In this document: piece after piece, positions 11,222 to 21,200 of the stretch | How the letters are laid out: each line of letters starts with the position of its first letter | Numbering within the stretch: the stretch's first letter is position 1 | Origin: Paramyrothecium sp. XJ0827 | Lineage: Eukaryota > Ascomycota > Sordariomycetes > Hypocreales > Stachybotryaceae | Direction: 5' to 3' | DNA length: 64,000 bases | Assembly (NCBI GenBank): GCA_020881915.1 | Contig: JAJFPB010000007.1 | Location: forward strand, 558,001 to 622,000 | Position numbers and translations under genes: made by a program | Notes under the pieces: generated by a model | Seen by the model: only the letters and a program-made list of their open reading frames with translations | The model's database searches: none | Told to the model about the DNA's origin: nothing

Positions 11222-14161
11222 ATGAATGTCTTCAAGTGGGCTTCACAGTGGCTGTTCCGTGAATCCAGTCCTAGCCTTCCGGCAACTCCAGCTACCACGA
11301 GTCGTCTTCAAGATCTACTTGAGTCCGCAGCGAAGAATAATCCACACGGGCAGCTCGTTGTCTATCCTTCAGGAAACACTACTACACCTACCATAGTCAC
11401 ATACTCACAACTGTATCGGGTGGCTTGCAATAATGCCTGCATTATCCGTGGTATCCGTGGTTTCGAAGAGGGCAAGCCTCTTCTATTACACCTGGAAAAC
11501 CATCTGGATTTGATTGTCTGGTTTTGGGCAATCTTGCTCGCCAACGGTCTGCCTGTTCTTTCCACTCCGCTGCCCAACGTTCCGGAGCACCGGCAGAAGC
11601 ATCTACTGAATCTCTGTACTGTGCTCGAATCCCCTATTGGCTTGACCAGAGCGCGGTTCATGGACCTATTCAATGGAGACCATGCTATTGAAATGCACGC
11701 CATCGAGGATGTTCTCGCAACTCAAGCGTCAGCCACTTTGGGAAAAAGCACAACGCCATGGTTGAACAGGCCATCCAACAGTGAAAACAGAGAGCTCGCC
11801 ATGCTGATGTTGACTTCGGGGAGCACTGGAGACTCAAAGGCCGTGCAAATTACCCATCAACAGGCCCTCGCCTCCGTCTCAGGCAAGTCCACCGTCCGTG
11901 AGCTACCTCCCTCGAAGCCGTTCTTCAACTGGATCGGCCTCGATCATGTCGGCGCGTTGCTGGAGATTCATCTTCACGCCATGGCATTCGGTGTCGACCA
12001 GGTCCATGTACAACCCGCTGATCTCATAGCGTCACCTACTGTGTTCCTGGACCTCATCTCTCGTCACGGCGTCTCTCGAACCTTTGCCCCCAATTTCTTC
12101 CTAGCAAAGCTGATCACCACTGTTGGTGATGAAGTCGACGAGGATACTTGGGATCTGTCAAATCTTGTCATGCTGGTATCTGGTGGAGAGATGAATGATA
12201 TGAATACTATCGTAGCCACTTCCGAGTTACTGTCCAAATTCGGTGCTCGCCCCGACGTTATTGTGCCTGGATTCGGCATGACAGAGACATGTGCTGGCTC
12301 TATCTACGGCCGCAACTGTCCAGCCTCAGACATTGAGCACAAAAGATCCTTTGCTTCACTGGGGACCCCCATGGAGGGCATCGAAATGCGGATTGCCCTA
12401 CCGCAAGCTGACTGCAAAAATGGCGTCTCGTTGGCATCGCAAGGCGTGACTGGTGATCTTCATGTCCGGGGCCTAGTGGTGACTAATGGCTATTACCGAA
12501 ACCCGACAGCGACGGCTGAAGCCTTTACATCGGATGGCTGGTTTATAACCGGCGATCAGGGCAAGGTTGATACCGACGGCTCTTTGTGTCTCACGGGCCG
12601 AGTGAAGGAAGTCATCAACATCAACGGCATCAAGATTGGCTGTGCAAATGTACAGGCCTCAATCGAAGAGGCAACCCTTGGTCTGGTCTTCCGGATAATT
12701 TGCTTTCCGTATCGACCAGCCAAATCAAACGGGGGTGACGACCACACAGAAAGAGTGGCGGTGGGATATGTGCCGAAGGATCTTACCATGGCACCCGAGA
12801 CAACGAAACTGATAGCCCACAAGATCTTCGCAGCATGTGTTATGCACACCAGCTCCAAGCCATTGATCTTCGCCGTCACCGACTGCTATGCGCTTCCAAT
12901 AACGACTCTGGGAAAGATTTCCAGGTCGAAAATGAGAAGCTTACTTGAGAGCGGCCATTTTTCCCAGTTTGTCGAGGATCATGAGCAGATCATGGCACAG
13001 TACAACGGGTCGGCAGGTTCCGACCAGTCTGCATCAGATACGGAAAAAATGCTTATTGACGATGTAAGCCAAGTGGCTGATGAAGCCAGCAGCACCGTGA
13101 GCACCGAGACACATATTTTCTTCGACCTAGGCTTCAACTCTCTGAATTTGATACAACTGAAACGACGGGTTGAGAGCCGCATGCGCGTCGATATTCCTAT
13201 TGTGATCTTCATGCAGAACCCTACTGTGCGACAGCTAGCGCAAGTTCTTACTACTCTCGTGGTTGGAGCACCATCTGAGCAGATACAGTCCACAATCGAC
13301 ACAGCCATGGCCTCCTATAACCCCGTCGTTCCATTTCATCAGAGTGGAAGCAAGACACCGCTCTGGCTTATCCATCCCGGCGTCGGTGATGTGCTGGTTT
13401 TCCTTGGTCTAGTCGGACATCTGGTTGATGGCGATCGTCCTGTCTTCGCTTTGCGAGCACGTGGATTCGAAACGGGCCAGAGCTACTTCGAAAACCTCGA
13501 CGAGGTCATAGACACTTACATAACCGCCGTCCGCCGACAACAGCCCCATGGCCCCTATGCCATTGCCGGCTACAGTTATGGTGCCATGATTGCCTTTGAG
13601 ATAGCAAAGCGGATTGAGCGAGAGGATGGCGCACCTTCGGTGCAGTTCCTCGGAAGCCTGAACCTACCTCCGCATGTCAAGCATCGCATGCAGCAGCTGA
13701 ACTGGAATTTGTGCCTACTGAACCTATGCTTTTTCTTAGGTCTCATGACCGAGGAGCTTGCGCTGGACATTGAGGCAGAATTCCGTCAGTTACCCCGAGA
13801 AGAAGCTCTAGCCAGAATCATGGGCCTTGTAGACCGGTCTCGTATGGAGGAACTGGCACAAGACAAGAGCGGGCTCGCAAATTGGGCGGGTCTAGCCTAT
13901 CGGCTACAGAGCTTTGGTGCTACTTATGAGCCGCAAGGTATGGTGAGCGCGATAGATGTCTTCCATGCGGTTCCTTTGCAAGCGGTAGCAAAGACGAGAA
14001 AGGAATGGATGGAGAACCATCTTTCCAAGTGGAAAGCGTTTTCTGCGTCAGATCCTAGGTTCCACCGGGTTGAAGGAGCTCATTATACAATGATTGGACC
14101 CGAACATGTAGAGGGGTTTGCGAAGACTTTCAAGAAGGCCCTAGAGGCTAGAGGGTTATGA
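11222..14161 (+). CDS. NRPS-like A-T-TE synthetase (aryl-pyruvate-type, benzoquinone/furanone synthetase family)
   Basis: A 979-aa single-exon enzyme with adenylation, thiolation and thioesterase domains and no condensation domain. Relatives such as the terrequinone, atromentin and microperfuranone synthetases activate an aryl-pyruvate, load it on the T domain, and have the TE domain couple two units into a quinone or furanone. Visible motifs: A3 LTSGSTGDSKA (from residue 197), the NWIGLDHVGALLEIHLHAM segment shared by this class, A5 GFGMTET (350), A8 GRVKEVININGIKI (459). The T-domain loading site is LGFNSLNLI (Ser 640). The TE has GYSYG (Ser 785) and a C-terminal GAHYTMIGPEHV (His 954). The start is the first in-frame ATG. 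Substrate (phenyl-, 4-hydroxyphenyl- or indole-pyruvate) cannot be read from sequence alone. Confidence 0.95.
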   Translation: MNVFKWASQWLFRESSPSLPATPATTSRLQDLLESAAKNNPHGQLVVYPSGNTTTPTIVTYSQLYRVACNNACIIRGIRGFEEGKPLLLHLENHLDLIVWFWAILLANGLPVLSTPLPNVPEHRQKHLLNLCTVLESPIGLTRARFMDLFNGDHAIEMHAIEDVLATQASATLGKSTTPWLNRPSNSENRELAMLMLTSGSTGDSKAVQITHQQALASVSGKSTVRELPPSKPFFNWIGLDHVGALLEIHLHAMAFGVDQVHVQPADLIASPTVFLDLISRHGVSRTFAPNFFLAKLITTVGDEVDEDTWDLSNLVMLVSGGEMNDMNTIVATSELLSKFGARPDVIVPGFGMTETCAGSIYGRNCPASDIEHKRSFASLGTPMEGIEMRIALPQADCKNGVSLASQGVTGDLHVRGLVVTNGYYRNPTATAEAFTSDGWFITGDQGKVDTDGSLCLTGRVKEVININGIKIGCANVQASIEEATLGLVFRIICFPYRPAKSNGGDDHTERVAVGYVPKDLTMAPETTKLIAHKIFAACVMHTSSKPLIFAVTDCYALPITTLGKISRSKMRSLLESGHFSQFVEDHEQIMAQYNGSAGSDQSASDTEKMLIDDVSQVADEASSTVSTETHIFFDLGFNSLNLIQLKRRVESRMRVDIPIVIFMQNPTVRQLAQVLTTLVVGAPSEQIQSTIDTAMASYNPVVPFHQSGSKTPLWLIHPGVGDVLVFLGLVGHLVDGDRPVFALRARGFETGQSYFENLDEVIDTYITAVRRQQPHGPYAIAGYSYGAMIAFEIAKRIEREDGAPSVQFLGSLNLPPHVKHRMQQLNWNLCLLNLCFFLGLMTEELALDIEAEFRQLPREEALARIMGLVDRSRMEELAQDKSGLANWAGLAYRLQSFGATYEPQGMVSAIDVFHAVPLQAVAKTRKEWMENHLSKWKAFSASDPRFHRVEGAHYTMIGPEHVEGFAKTFKKALEARGL

Positions 14162-16302
14162 GTAATCCATCTGTTGATTGATATTAAAGGATTTTGCGCC
14201 AGATCTCTCCCCACAGTTTGTGTGCTTGTTAAATCATTGTAAAACACGTATTGTCCCCGTGCAATTATGTCAGGGATGCAGAGACGGCCCTACATTCCGC
14301 TGAATTTGAGAATGCTCGCCTACACTTCCGTCAGGATGAAGATGATGGTCTTTGTTTTGAGTTTTCGGTTGCAGTGCATATTCCTTTCAGGCAAATATGC
14401 CCCGGTGGTAAGTTGAATTCTGGTGCGTTTTAGAACAACCTGAAGAAACCCGTGTCGCAAAGGTGTCACTTCGTGTCTTTCCAGTGGTTGCCCAAATTAC
14501 CATTTTCACACCTTATGAAACCATTAGATTTCAACATATACAGCTGCCTCAATTAGGATGTCCCGGGTTCATCCTCAAAGAGTACTAAAATATAAGAGAC
14601 CTCGACTTTAACCTCTGCCTAACTCCTCCAACGGCATGGCAGTGCAGGCCAGACCTGGGATCTCATACATTCACAGTATGACGAAGGAAGCCGTAAATGA
14701 GTATGGCAAGGCAGTTAATGACTAACTCCGCCGTTTTGGGGGGCTTAGAAGGCTCGTAGATGGCTAACTGTCAAGTCCTTTCTGAGCTGAGACTTATACC
14801 GAAAACAAAGAGAGTGACTTATTAACTATATTAGAAAAGAAAGAGGGAAAAAAGGCGATCTTACTTGTCCGAAGACAGTTGGTGGCGAGGGGTTTTATGT
14901 AGCTATGTCCTATCACTACTCTGAATGCGAGCAATAGATTCATCTTTAGGGGCTATATCATGAATCTAGAGATTGTTTGTTCTATATCATGTCATGAAAA
15001 AGGAGGGGGTAGGCAGATGAAGAAAATAACCACAAGCAGCAGTCTGAGCCAGAGCGACAGCTGGTCACCAACATTTTCGAACGGGCCATATGCTTTATAT
15101 ATCATCTGTAATACCAAATTAGGGCGCGAGATTAAATGGAAATAAAAGATTTATGTCATGCTGCATTTCATAGGTTGCCGAATCTGGCCTATAAAAGGCT
15201 TAGATTGACATTAGTAGCACTGAATAAACCAACCTTGACCAGACATCATTACTTGATCTTGAGTTCACCTTTTCCTTATAGTGTATCTGTCTTTCCTTTA
15301 GCTGCATTCAGCAGCCTTCACATCGTATCCGACATCAAGCGTAACAATTTAATTACAGTCTTATTTAAAGAATTTAAAAATATTAAGAAATTTATTAAGA
15401 TACCTTAAATTTAGAAGTATTAAAGCCGCAAGCCAGGGTTTCTTCAGGGCATAAGTAGTAATGATAAGTTCATATTTAAGAGGTAGAAAAGTGTAGAAAG
15501 TTAACTTCCTCGGCCTAATAATTCGGTCTTTAATAAGCGCGTTAGCGTGCGTGAGTCTTCAGAATATGTTCCTCGTGGACCTGAAGAAGCTTGGTTTCTG
15601 AAGTAAGATTTTACACCTAACCCCAAGACATTCGATTGTGACTCAGACTAATCTAACTCTACCTTGTCCAATTATTCAAGAAACTCGATAACGATGACAA
15701 CCGCCTCCGAACTAAATTTATTTCAATTCACCTCGGTCAATGGGGAAAGGGAGTCTAGGGCCGTGGCTTGGTAAATGAATTTGCGTTGCGGAAGCAGCTT
15801 CTCAGGAGTTGGCAAAATTTAAGAAGCGTCCGGGTCGACAGATTGAGGCTTGCGGGGCTGTCTTGAATTTCATTTCGTTTCTAAGCGGACTGCCTGATGC
15901 ACCGAAGCCCGGAACGTGGCGGAAATAGATGCTTAATTCCGGTCTCGTCATCTCCGAAGATGATAGGGAGCTATAGGGTAGGTTAGCGAAAATAACGTGA
16001 CATGTGACAGGGTGTCCGGTTCAAGGGAGTTGTCAGCTTCTGCCCCTTTGACTTAATTGCTGTGCAGGCCCCGATGAACCGCGTCACTCAAAACACGAGG
16101 CTTCCGTCCATTCCGTGCGCCGAAGTTACGTCGCAGGTTGAATCTTGAAGTGGCTGAGACTAGCCATTGCGATTTGCGCCGTCCGTTGGGATCGTCGGCA
16201 CCAACACCATTACCATCACCGCCCTCACCCTCACCCTCGCCCTCACCATCACCTCAACCACCACCATCAATCACGAGTCAGCCAACCCGCCGCACCCCAA
16301 AA
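14162..16302. other. Gene-free, AT-rich stretch
   Basis: About 2.1 kb without a supported gene. From about 14440 to 15560 it is visibly AT-rich, with TATTAA- and TTTAAA-rich strings near 15350-15430, in contrast to the flanks. This could be a relic of a repeat altered by RIP, but no open frame, terminal repeat or transposase similarity is visible. GC content rises again from about 15770. The final 100 bases form a CACCAT/CCCTCA-rich leader. Confidence 0.5.
16200..16270 (+). repeat. Imperfect CACCAT/CCCTCA simple repeat
   Basis: A C/A-rich low-complexity run of imperfect CACCAT, CCCTCA and CCCTCG units just upstream of the metallo-hydrolase start. It is probably transcribed leader. It is not a run of the fungal telomere unit. 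Confidence 0.85.
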
Positions 16303-17618
16303 ATGCTGCGCTCCAGAGTCGCTTATGCGAGCGCCGTCTCTCGTCCGGGTCGGAACTTGCCTATTCCAGCCGAAACAGAGCTCTCGTCGCATCACGTCAA
16401 GGGGCACAATGGTAATATCATCAAGTTCCAAAATCCGCATCCTTCCCGCGGACCTGGGAATGGAATGGTTGAAATGATGACTAGAATGTTGAAGTAAGTC
16501 GACTGGAAGGGAGGGTCCTGTCAGCGGAACAGTGGGATGGCGGAACAATGACAACAAGCAACCTGCTTGTGTTTTTGGCAATCGGACACTGACTCTATCG
16601 TAGAGCCCGGTTTTCTGGAAAGTGGTCGGAACCAGATCCTACCAAGGCTGAATTACCAGCCGTCATCAAGACCAACTTCCTCCCGGCGCGGACTGCCTCC
16701 AGCTCTCTGCGCGCTACTTGGCTTGGACACGCGTGCTACTACGTCGAGTTCCCCAGCGGACTCCGCGTGCTGTTCGACCCCGTCTTCGAGGATAGATGCG
16801 CGCCGCTGCAGTGGGCCGGCCCCAAGCGCTTCACGCAGCCGCCTTGCTCTCTCGGCGAGCTGCCCTTTGTTGACGCCGTCGTCATCAGCCATTCCCACTA
16901 CGACCACCTCAGCCACCAGAGCGTGCTCGAGATCCATCGCCACCACCCAGAGGCGCACTTTTTCGTGGGTCTGGGCCTGGCCAAGTGGTTCGCGCAGTGC
17001 GGCATTTCCAAGGTCACCGAGATGGACTGGTGGGAAGACGCGGAGCTGGTGCTGACAGAACCCAAGAGTGGTGATGGCGATCAGCCCGGATCCGAAGTGC
17101 CGGCTGAGATCAAGGCGCGCTTCTCATGCCTCCCGGCCCAGCACTCCTCGGGACGCACGGCAACCGACAGGGACCTAACGCTGTGGGCTTCGTGGGCAGT
17201 CTCCTCGGGCGACAAGTCGGTCTGGTTCGGCGGCGACACGGGCTACCGAGCGGTGCCGGAGCTTGCGCCAGAGGTGGATGACTACGGCCCGGAGTACCAG
17301 TCCCTGCCGCGATCCCCACAGTTTGCGCAAATCGGAAAGCTGCGCGGGCCATTCGATCTCGGCCTGATCCCCATTGGCGCATACAAGCCGCGCTACCTGT
17401 GGAGTCCGCTGCACGCGAATCCGTACGACTCGGTCGAGATCTTCAGGGACACCCAGTGCCGACGCGCAATGGGCATTCACTGGGGGACCTGGGCCCTCAC
17501 CGGCGAGGAGGTTGACGAGCCGCCCAAGCTCCTCAGGGAAGCGTTGAGGCGGAGAGACATCCCCGAGACCGGCGTCTTCGATATCTGTGACATTGGCGAA
17601 AGTCGCGAGTTTAATTGA
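16303..17618 (+). CDS. NAPE-PLD-like metallo-beta-lactamase-fold hydrolase
   Basis: A metal-dependent hydrolase of the family of N-acyl-phosphatidylethanolamine phospholipase D, which releases N-acylethanolamines from membrane lipid in animals; fungal substrates are less certain. Two exons (16303-16493, 16604-17618) give about 401 aa. The metal site is HSHYDHL (His 160, His 162, Asp 164, His 165). It is preceded by TWLGHACYYVEF and a DPVFEDRC loop. Downstream are PAQHSSGRT, WFGGDTGY, the LGLIPIGAYKPRYLWSPLHA region and MGIHWGTWALT, all in family order. The ATG at 16303 is preferred because the upstream in-frame extension is only Pro/Ser repeat. The protein has no signal peptide or obvious membrane helix. 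Confidence 0.88.
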
Positions 17619-18727
17619 TGGGCTGGAGTTAAGAATGAAGAGGAGTGTATCTGCCAGACGAGAGTCACAGTAGTGAGACGAAAGCAGGGAGGTTAAAAAC
17701 GCAACTCTTGTAATTATCGATGGTGTGTCAGAACCAACGTTGAAAACATGTAAGACCAACACCAAGTGGGGCCAGTCAAGTGCCAAGAGCCGAACGTAGG
17801 AATCAAAGCACACACGTATTGTAAAGATATTTACGGCTAAAGCACCTCGTCGGTTCGTGTTCGCAACCCCCGAAGCCTGCATGGAACCGCTGGCCGCAGT
17901 CTTGGCGCCTCAACACGGGGAATGCGGCCGATGAGGCAGTCATCGCATTGGACACGCTTGTCTGCTACCTGGGACTGGCGAGGGCCATTGCATGTTCGAG
18001 CGGGGAGAGACGGACTCACTCCGCGCTCATGGAAGACCATGTTTCACGCCTCTGTTATAGTACGTTATACACTCTGGTAATAGTAATATAGAATAGGTGA
18101 GCCGTCATGTTCCTTTCGAAATAGATGGCTCAAGCATTGTAAGTTCCTCGTTGCGCATTTCATTATGGATAATTTCGTCATTGACCTTGTCGCCGTGTTT
18201 GAGGCTCGGAGTACCAGACCTCCCCACTGAGTCAATGTTATTGTAAATGTATTCTTGTTTGATATCTCAAGTCTGTGACACATTAACAAATTAATAAATA
18301 GAATAAGGAATTGTTATCTAGTTGGTTCATTTATCTGACGCGCTTGTTGCATATCTTATGTCCTTGAGTATTAGCCGTGTGCCGATGATCTCGAAAGTAT
18401 CTATTCCAATGAAACCAAGGACAATCCAGTAACATGAAACTACTCAGAGGTTTGTTTTTCATAAAAAACACCTTAGTAGCTAGATTCTAACTCTGTAAAT
18501 CAGACCGCAGCCCTCTATAGAAGACCAGAGGTGGCTGGGAGCTGATACAGACGCTGTGAGACGGCTACAGCTTATATGGCTGACATACACTGAAACAGAT
18601 AGCAGATAGGGGAGAAATTAGAGACGACTTGCTCTATCCAACTAGTTAGGAAAAACTTGAAAGCGGGCCTTATACACACCCGTTGTCTGCAAAAAACCTA
18701 ACCATCGCAGACGCCGTTATATCTCAA
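17619..18727. other. Convergent, partly AT-rich intergenic region
   Basis: Lies between the 3' ends of the metallo-hydrolase (plus) and the cysteine-rich secreted protein (minus). The 18060-18680 part is AT-rich with short ATTAATAAAT strings. No gene or repeat family is recognised. Confidence 0.55.
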
Positions 18728-19291
18728 TTAACAGCCACAACCACAGGCATTGCAGCTGCCCACTCCACACTTGGAGTTCTTGTTGTTGTAAGACCATTCA
18801 CAATCCTGCCACCTCCCGCATGGAGTCCAATCTGCTTTTCCTCCATCATACGCGAGCCAGCACCACGTCTTCCGATGGCCGAAGAGATTAACGAACGGGC
18901 CATTGCAGTTCCTCCAGCACCAGCCATTGTCACACCCGTAGTCGTAATCCACGCCATGCCCACGGCCACCTCCGTCGACGCAGATACCTCGTGCGGCAAT
19001 CTCGCGTTCGGCGATCTCAACGAGCTCTCCACGCTTGGCGGGGCTCGTGAGGTTCGCCTCCCCAGCATTGGGGTTGTATTCAGAGCTGGCGATACCGAGC
19101 TCGGCCGGGTGCTTCTTGCACTTTCTTAGAGTGGAAATATCGGTGCCTTCGGGGAGCTCCTCTAGGTTCCACTCCATGACTCCGAGCTCGCCACACTCTT
19201 CAATAACGGCAAGTTCGGCCTTGGAGGCGGTGGGAGAGCAGAGCGCTCCGGTGGCCGCCAGGCCAAGAAGGGCAAATGTGAATTTCATCAT
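18728..19291 (-). CDS. Small secreted cysteine-rich protein with propeptide
   Basis: A 187-aa single-exon protein of unknown function. It begins MMKFTFALLGLAATGALC, a clear signal peptide. An acidic propeptide of about 70 residues follows, with a dibasic Kex2-like site at Lys86-Arg87 and a second possible cut at Ala-Ala-Arg (99-101). The C-terminal 84 residues are rich in Gly, Trp and Asp and contain 12 cysteines (104, 120, 125, 129, 144, 158, 164, 175, 180, 183, 185, 187), ending in the tight CNACGCGC cluster. An even number suggests six disulfides. This layout is common in secreted fungal effectors and antimicrobial peptides. I recognise no named family. A TATA-like element lies about 105 bases upstream. 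Confidence 0.8.
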   Translation of the reverse strand: MMKFTFALLGLAATGALCSPTASKAELAVIEECGELGVMEWNLEELPEGTDISTLRKCKKHPAELGIASSEYNPNAGEANLTSPAKRGELVEIAEREIAARGICVDGGGRGHGVDYDYGCDNGWCWRNCNGPFVNLFGHRKTWCWLAYDGGKADWTPCGRWQDCEWSYNNKNSKCGVGSCNACGCGC

Positions 19292-19393
19292 GTATGGTTG
19301 TAATGAAGACGTAAGTGGTTCCGTTGAGGGATGATGATGAGGTGTGAAGGTAACCAAGAGCTATATTGATGGTTGAACAGGAGGACAGGAGCC

Positions 19394-19400
19394 TTTTATA
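19394..19400 (-). promoter_or_regulatory. TATA-like box of the cysteine-rich secreted gene
   Basis: On the minus strand this reads TATAAAA, about 105 bases upstream of the start codon at 19291, a suitable distance for a core promoter with a short leader. Confidence 0.5.
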
Positions 19401-19475
19401 TCTGTGGTGAAGCCTATCTTTAGCAGAGGTATGTTGATGGGGAGAGCGGTGTCGTAGGGTCATCATCGTATTAGG

Positions 19476-19766
19476 TTAATTTTCCCGCTCATGCCGGTAG
19501 TCATTGGTTGAGCCCGACGATCCTGGGACAAAAGTGTAGACGTTACGCGATGCAAAAGTCCTGGCTCTCGCCCCTCGGACCAATCTCACAAAAGCTCCAT
19601 CAAAGGCGGACGAGGATCCGAGCGGGCCATCGCTTACTAGAATGCTTGTCAGCCTCCTCTCTTCAATCGAGTTACCGTCCAAAACGTAAATCAGGATTCG
19701 ATTTTCACTCCACTGGAAAGACGAATTCGTCGTCGGTGTTCGTATCAGCTTTTTCTGATCCGACAT
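19476..19766 (-). CDS. Hypothetical ORF, possible exon (96 aa)
   Basis: An ATG-initiated 96-codon frame. It contains FQWSENRILIYVLDGNSIEE followed by a DGPLGSSSAF segment, which weakly recalls one blade of fungal fucose-lectin-type propellers. It lies directly downstream of a second protein-like frame on the same strand and could be its 3' exon. No signal peptide. I would not assign a function without a profile search. Confidence 0.3.
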   Translation of the reverse strand: MSDQKKLIRTPTTNSSFQWSENRILIYVLDGNSIEERRLTSILVSDGPLGSSSAFDGAFVRLVRGARARTFASRNVYTFVPGSSGSTNDYRHEREN

Positions 19767-19860
19767 TTTATGAAAGTTTTATCAGAGAAAGGGCGAAACC
19801 TCCGGAACACCCCAAAATAAGAGACTGGTTCCTAGACCGTTCCTATCGTGAATACGTGGC

Positions 19861-20289
19861 CTAGCGAATTAAAGAACTAAGCTCTGAGTTGTCGCATCTG
19901 TGAAAGTATGGAGCTGTATGATAACCTCGTTGAGGATGATGACCATAAGCAATAACCTTGTCTCGTTGCTGAAATGGTGGCGATATCCCCACTTCTTCGG
20001 CGAATGGCAGCGAACGGAGATAGAGCGCGGAGTAAACGCCAAGGTGCGTCCAATGTCTCATCCAAATCAATGGATTATCCTGCGAAACGGTCATCGTCGG
20101 TGGGTACCCTTCAACATCTTCGCCAAATTGATCGCGGCTGTACCAATCAGCTCCATCTTGTTGGAATTTGAGTGGACTATCTGCTCTGGGCAGGCTGCTC
20201 CAATGTGGTATGACGACTGTTCGCCGCATGTAACCGAAATCTAGGATGGCAAAGGCATAATTGCCCAACTCATTGGTGTCAATTCGCAT
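19861..20289 (-). CDS. Hypothetical ORF, possible exon (142 aa)
   Basis: An ATG-initiated frame whose composition (Trp, Pro, Gly and charged residues well spread) looks protein-like, for example RTVVIPHWSSLPRADSPL and DNPLIWMRHWTHLG. It may continue through an intron into the frame at 19476-19766. No known family is recognised; it may equally be a gene fragment. Confidence 0.3.
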   Translation of the reverse strand: MRIDTNELGNYAFAILDFGYMRRTVVIPHWSSLPRADSPLKFQQDGADWYSRDQFGEDVEGYPPTMTVSQDNPLIWMRHWTHLGVYSALYLRSLPFAEEVGISPPFQQRDKVIAYGHHPQRGYHTAPYFHRCDNSELSSLIR

Positions 20290-21200
20290 CACTAGGTGGT
20301 GGCTGCAGGTCCCTCATTGTTCATTATTAGGCGTGCTCTGGGTACGGCTCAGCTGACGGAGACCCTAAGTGCATTGGTAGGTCCCTTTCCGAACCCGAAA
20401 ACAGGGGTTGCGATCGAGCGTTTCGGTTCCCACGCTGCGGGACAGTTCCCGATCTGCATGCAGTTGCCTTTTTCCACGGCGGGGCTGGTACAGTCGTGTC
20501 GGGGGATCAAACCAGATTGAGGTGAACAATCTATTGATGCCTTTTTACTGTAAGAGGCGAGGCTAGGCAACACAGGCTTGCACCTATGCGGCCTGTCCAT
20601 TGAGATGGCCCTCACCGTACGATGCATGATGGCTTTCAGTGCATTTCCGCGGAAGCTTTCGATCGAGGTGGAATTGCGTTGATTACGAAGCCATTCATTC
20701 AACATACAATAAAATAATGGGCCGCTGGCATGGCTTCGTGCGCCATATCATATACAGGAGATGCTTGCTTCGCGCGAAAAGTTTGTGTATTCATGTTTCC
20801 GACCGCTTTGTGATGTTTGGTTTGAGCTGTAGCCAAATATCAGAATAAGCGCCAACAGACACGAATACTCCTCAGATCATAGATCATCGCGCCAGCGGAC
20901 TTTGGTTGTGTCCTTTTTTACGCCGCTGCAATGATGGAGCCAATGACAGACACGTTGAAATTTCCTCTCGTTAACGGTGGCATCGCTGTAGATCTTAGAC
21001 CAGACTAGAGCGGGCCCGGACTCTGGATACGCTACTTGCGAGGATCTCACCCCAGAGCTTCTTGATCCGGCGGTGGGGGGACGAACTCTCTTGGCTTCAC
21101 AGGCGAACGTTCTACTGACAAACACCTTAATGTCGAAGATCATAATAATGTTCGATTTGCCTATCGCCTCGACGTGTACATACACCCCAACTTGTCTAAA
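20290..21200. other. Intergenic region
   Basis: About 0.9 kb between two minus-strand units. No supported coding sequence, RNA or repeat. The minus-strand gene to its right ends at 21201 in a TAA that overlaps a GTAAGT donor-like string, so a further 3' exon inside this region cannot be excluded. Confidence 0.5.

Noticed and set aside
16200..16270. Telomere-like CCCTCA repeats
   Set aside because: The units are mixed and imperfect and do not match the usual fungal TTAGGG/CCCTAA repeat; it is a simple-sequence leader.
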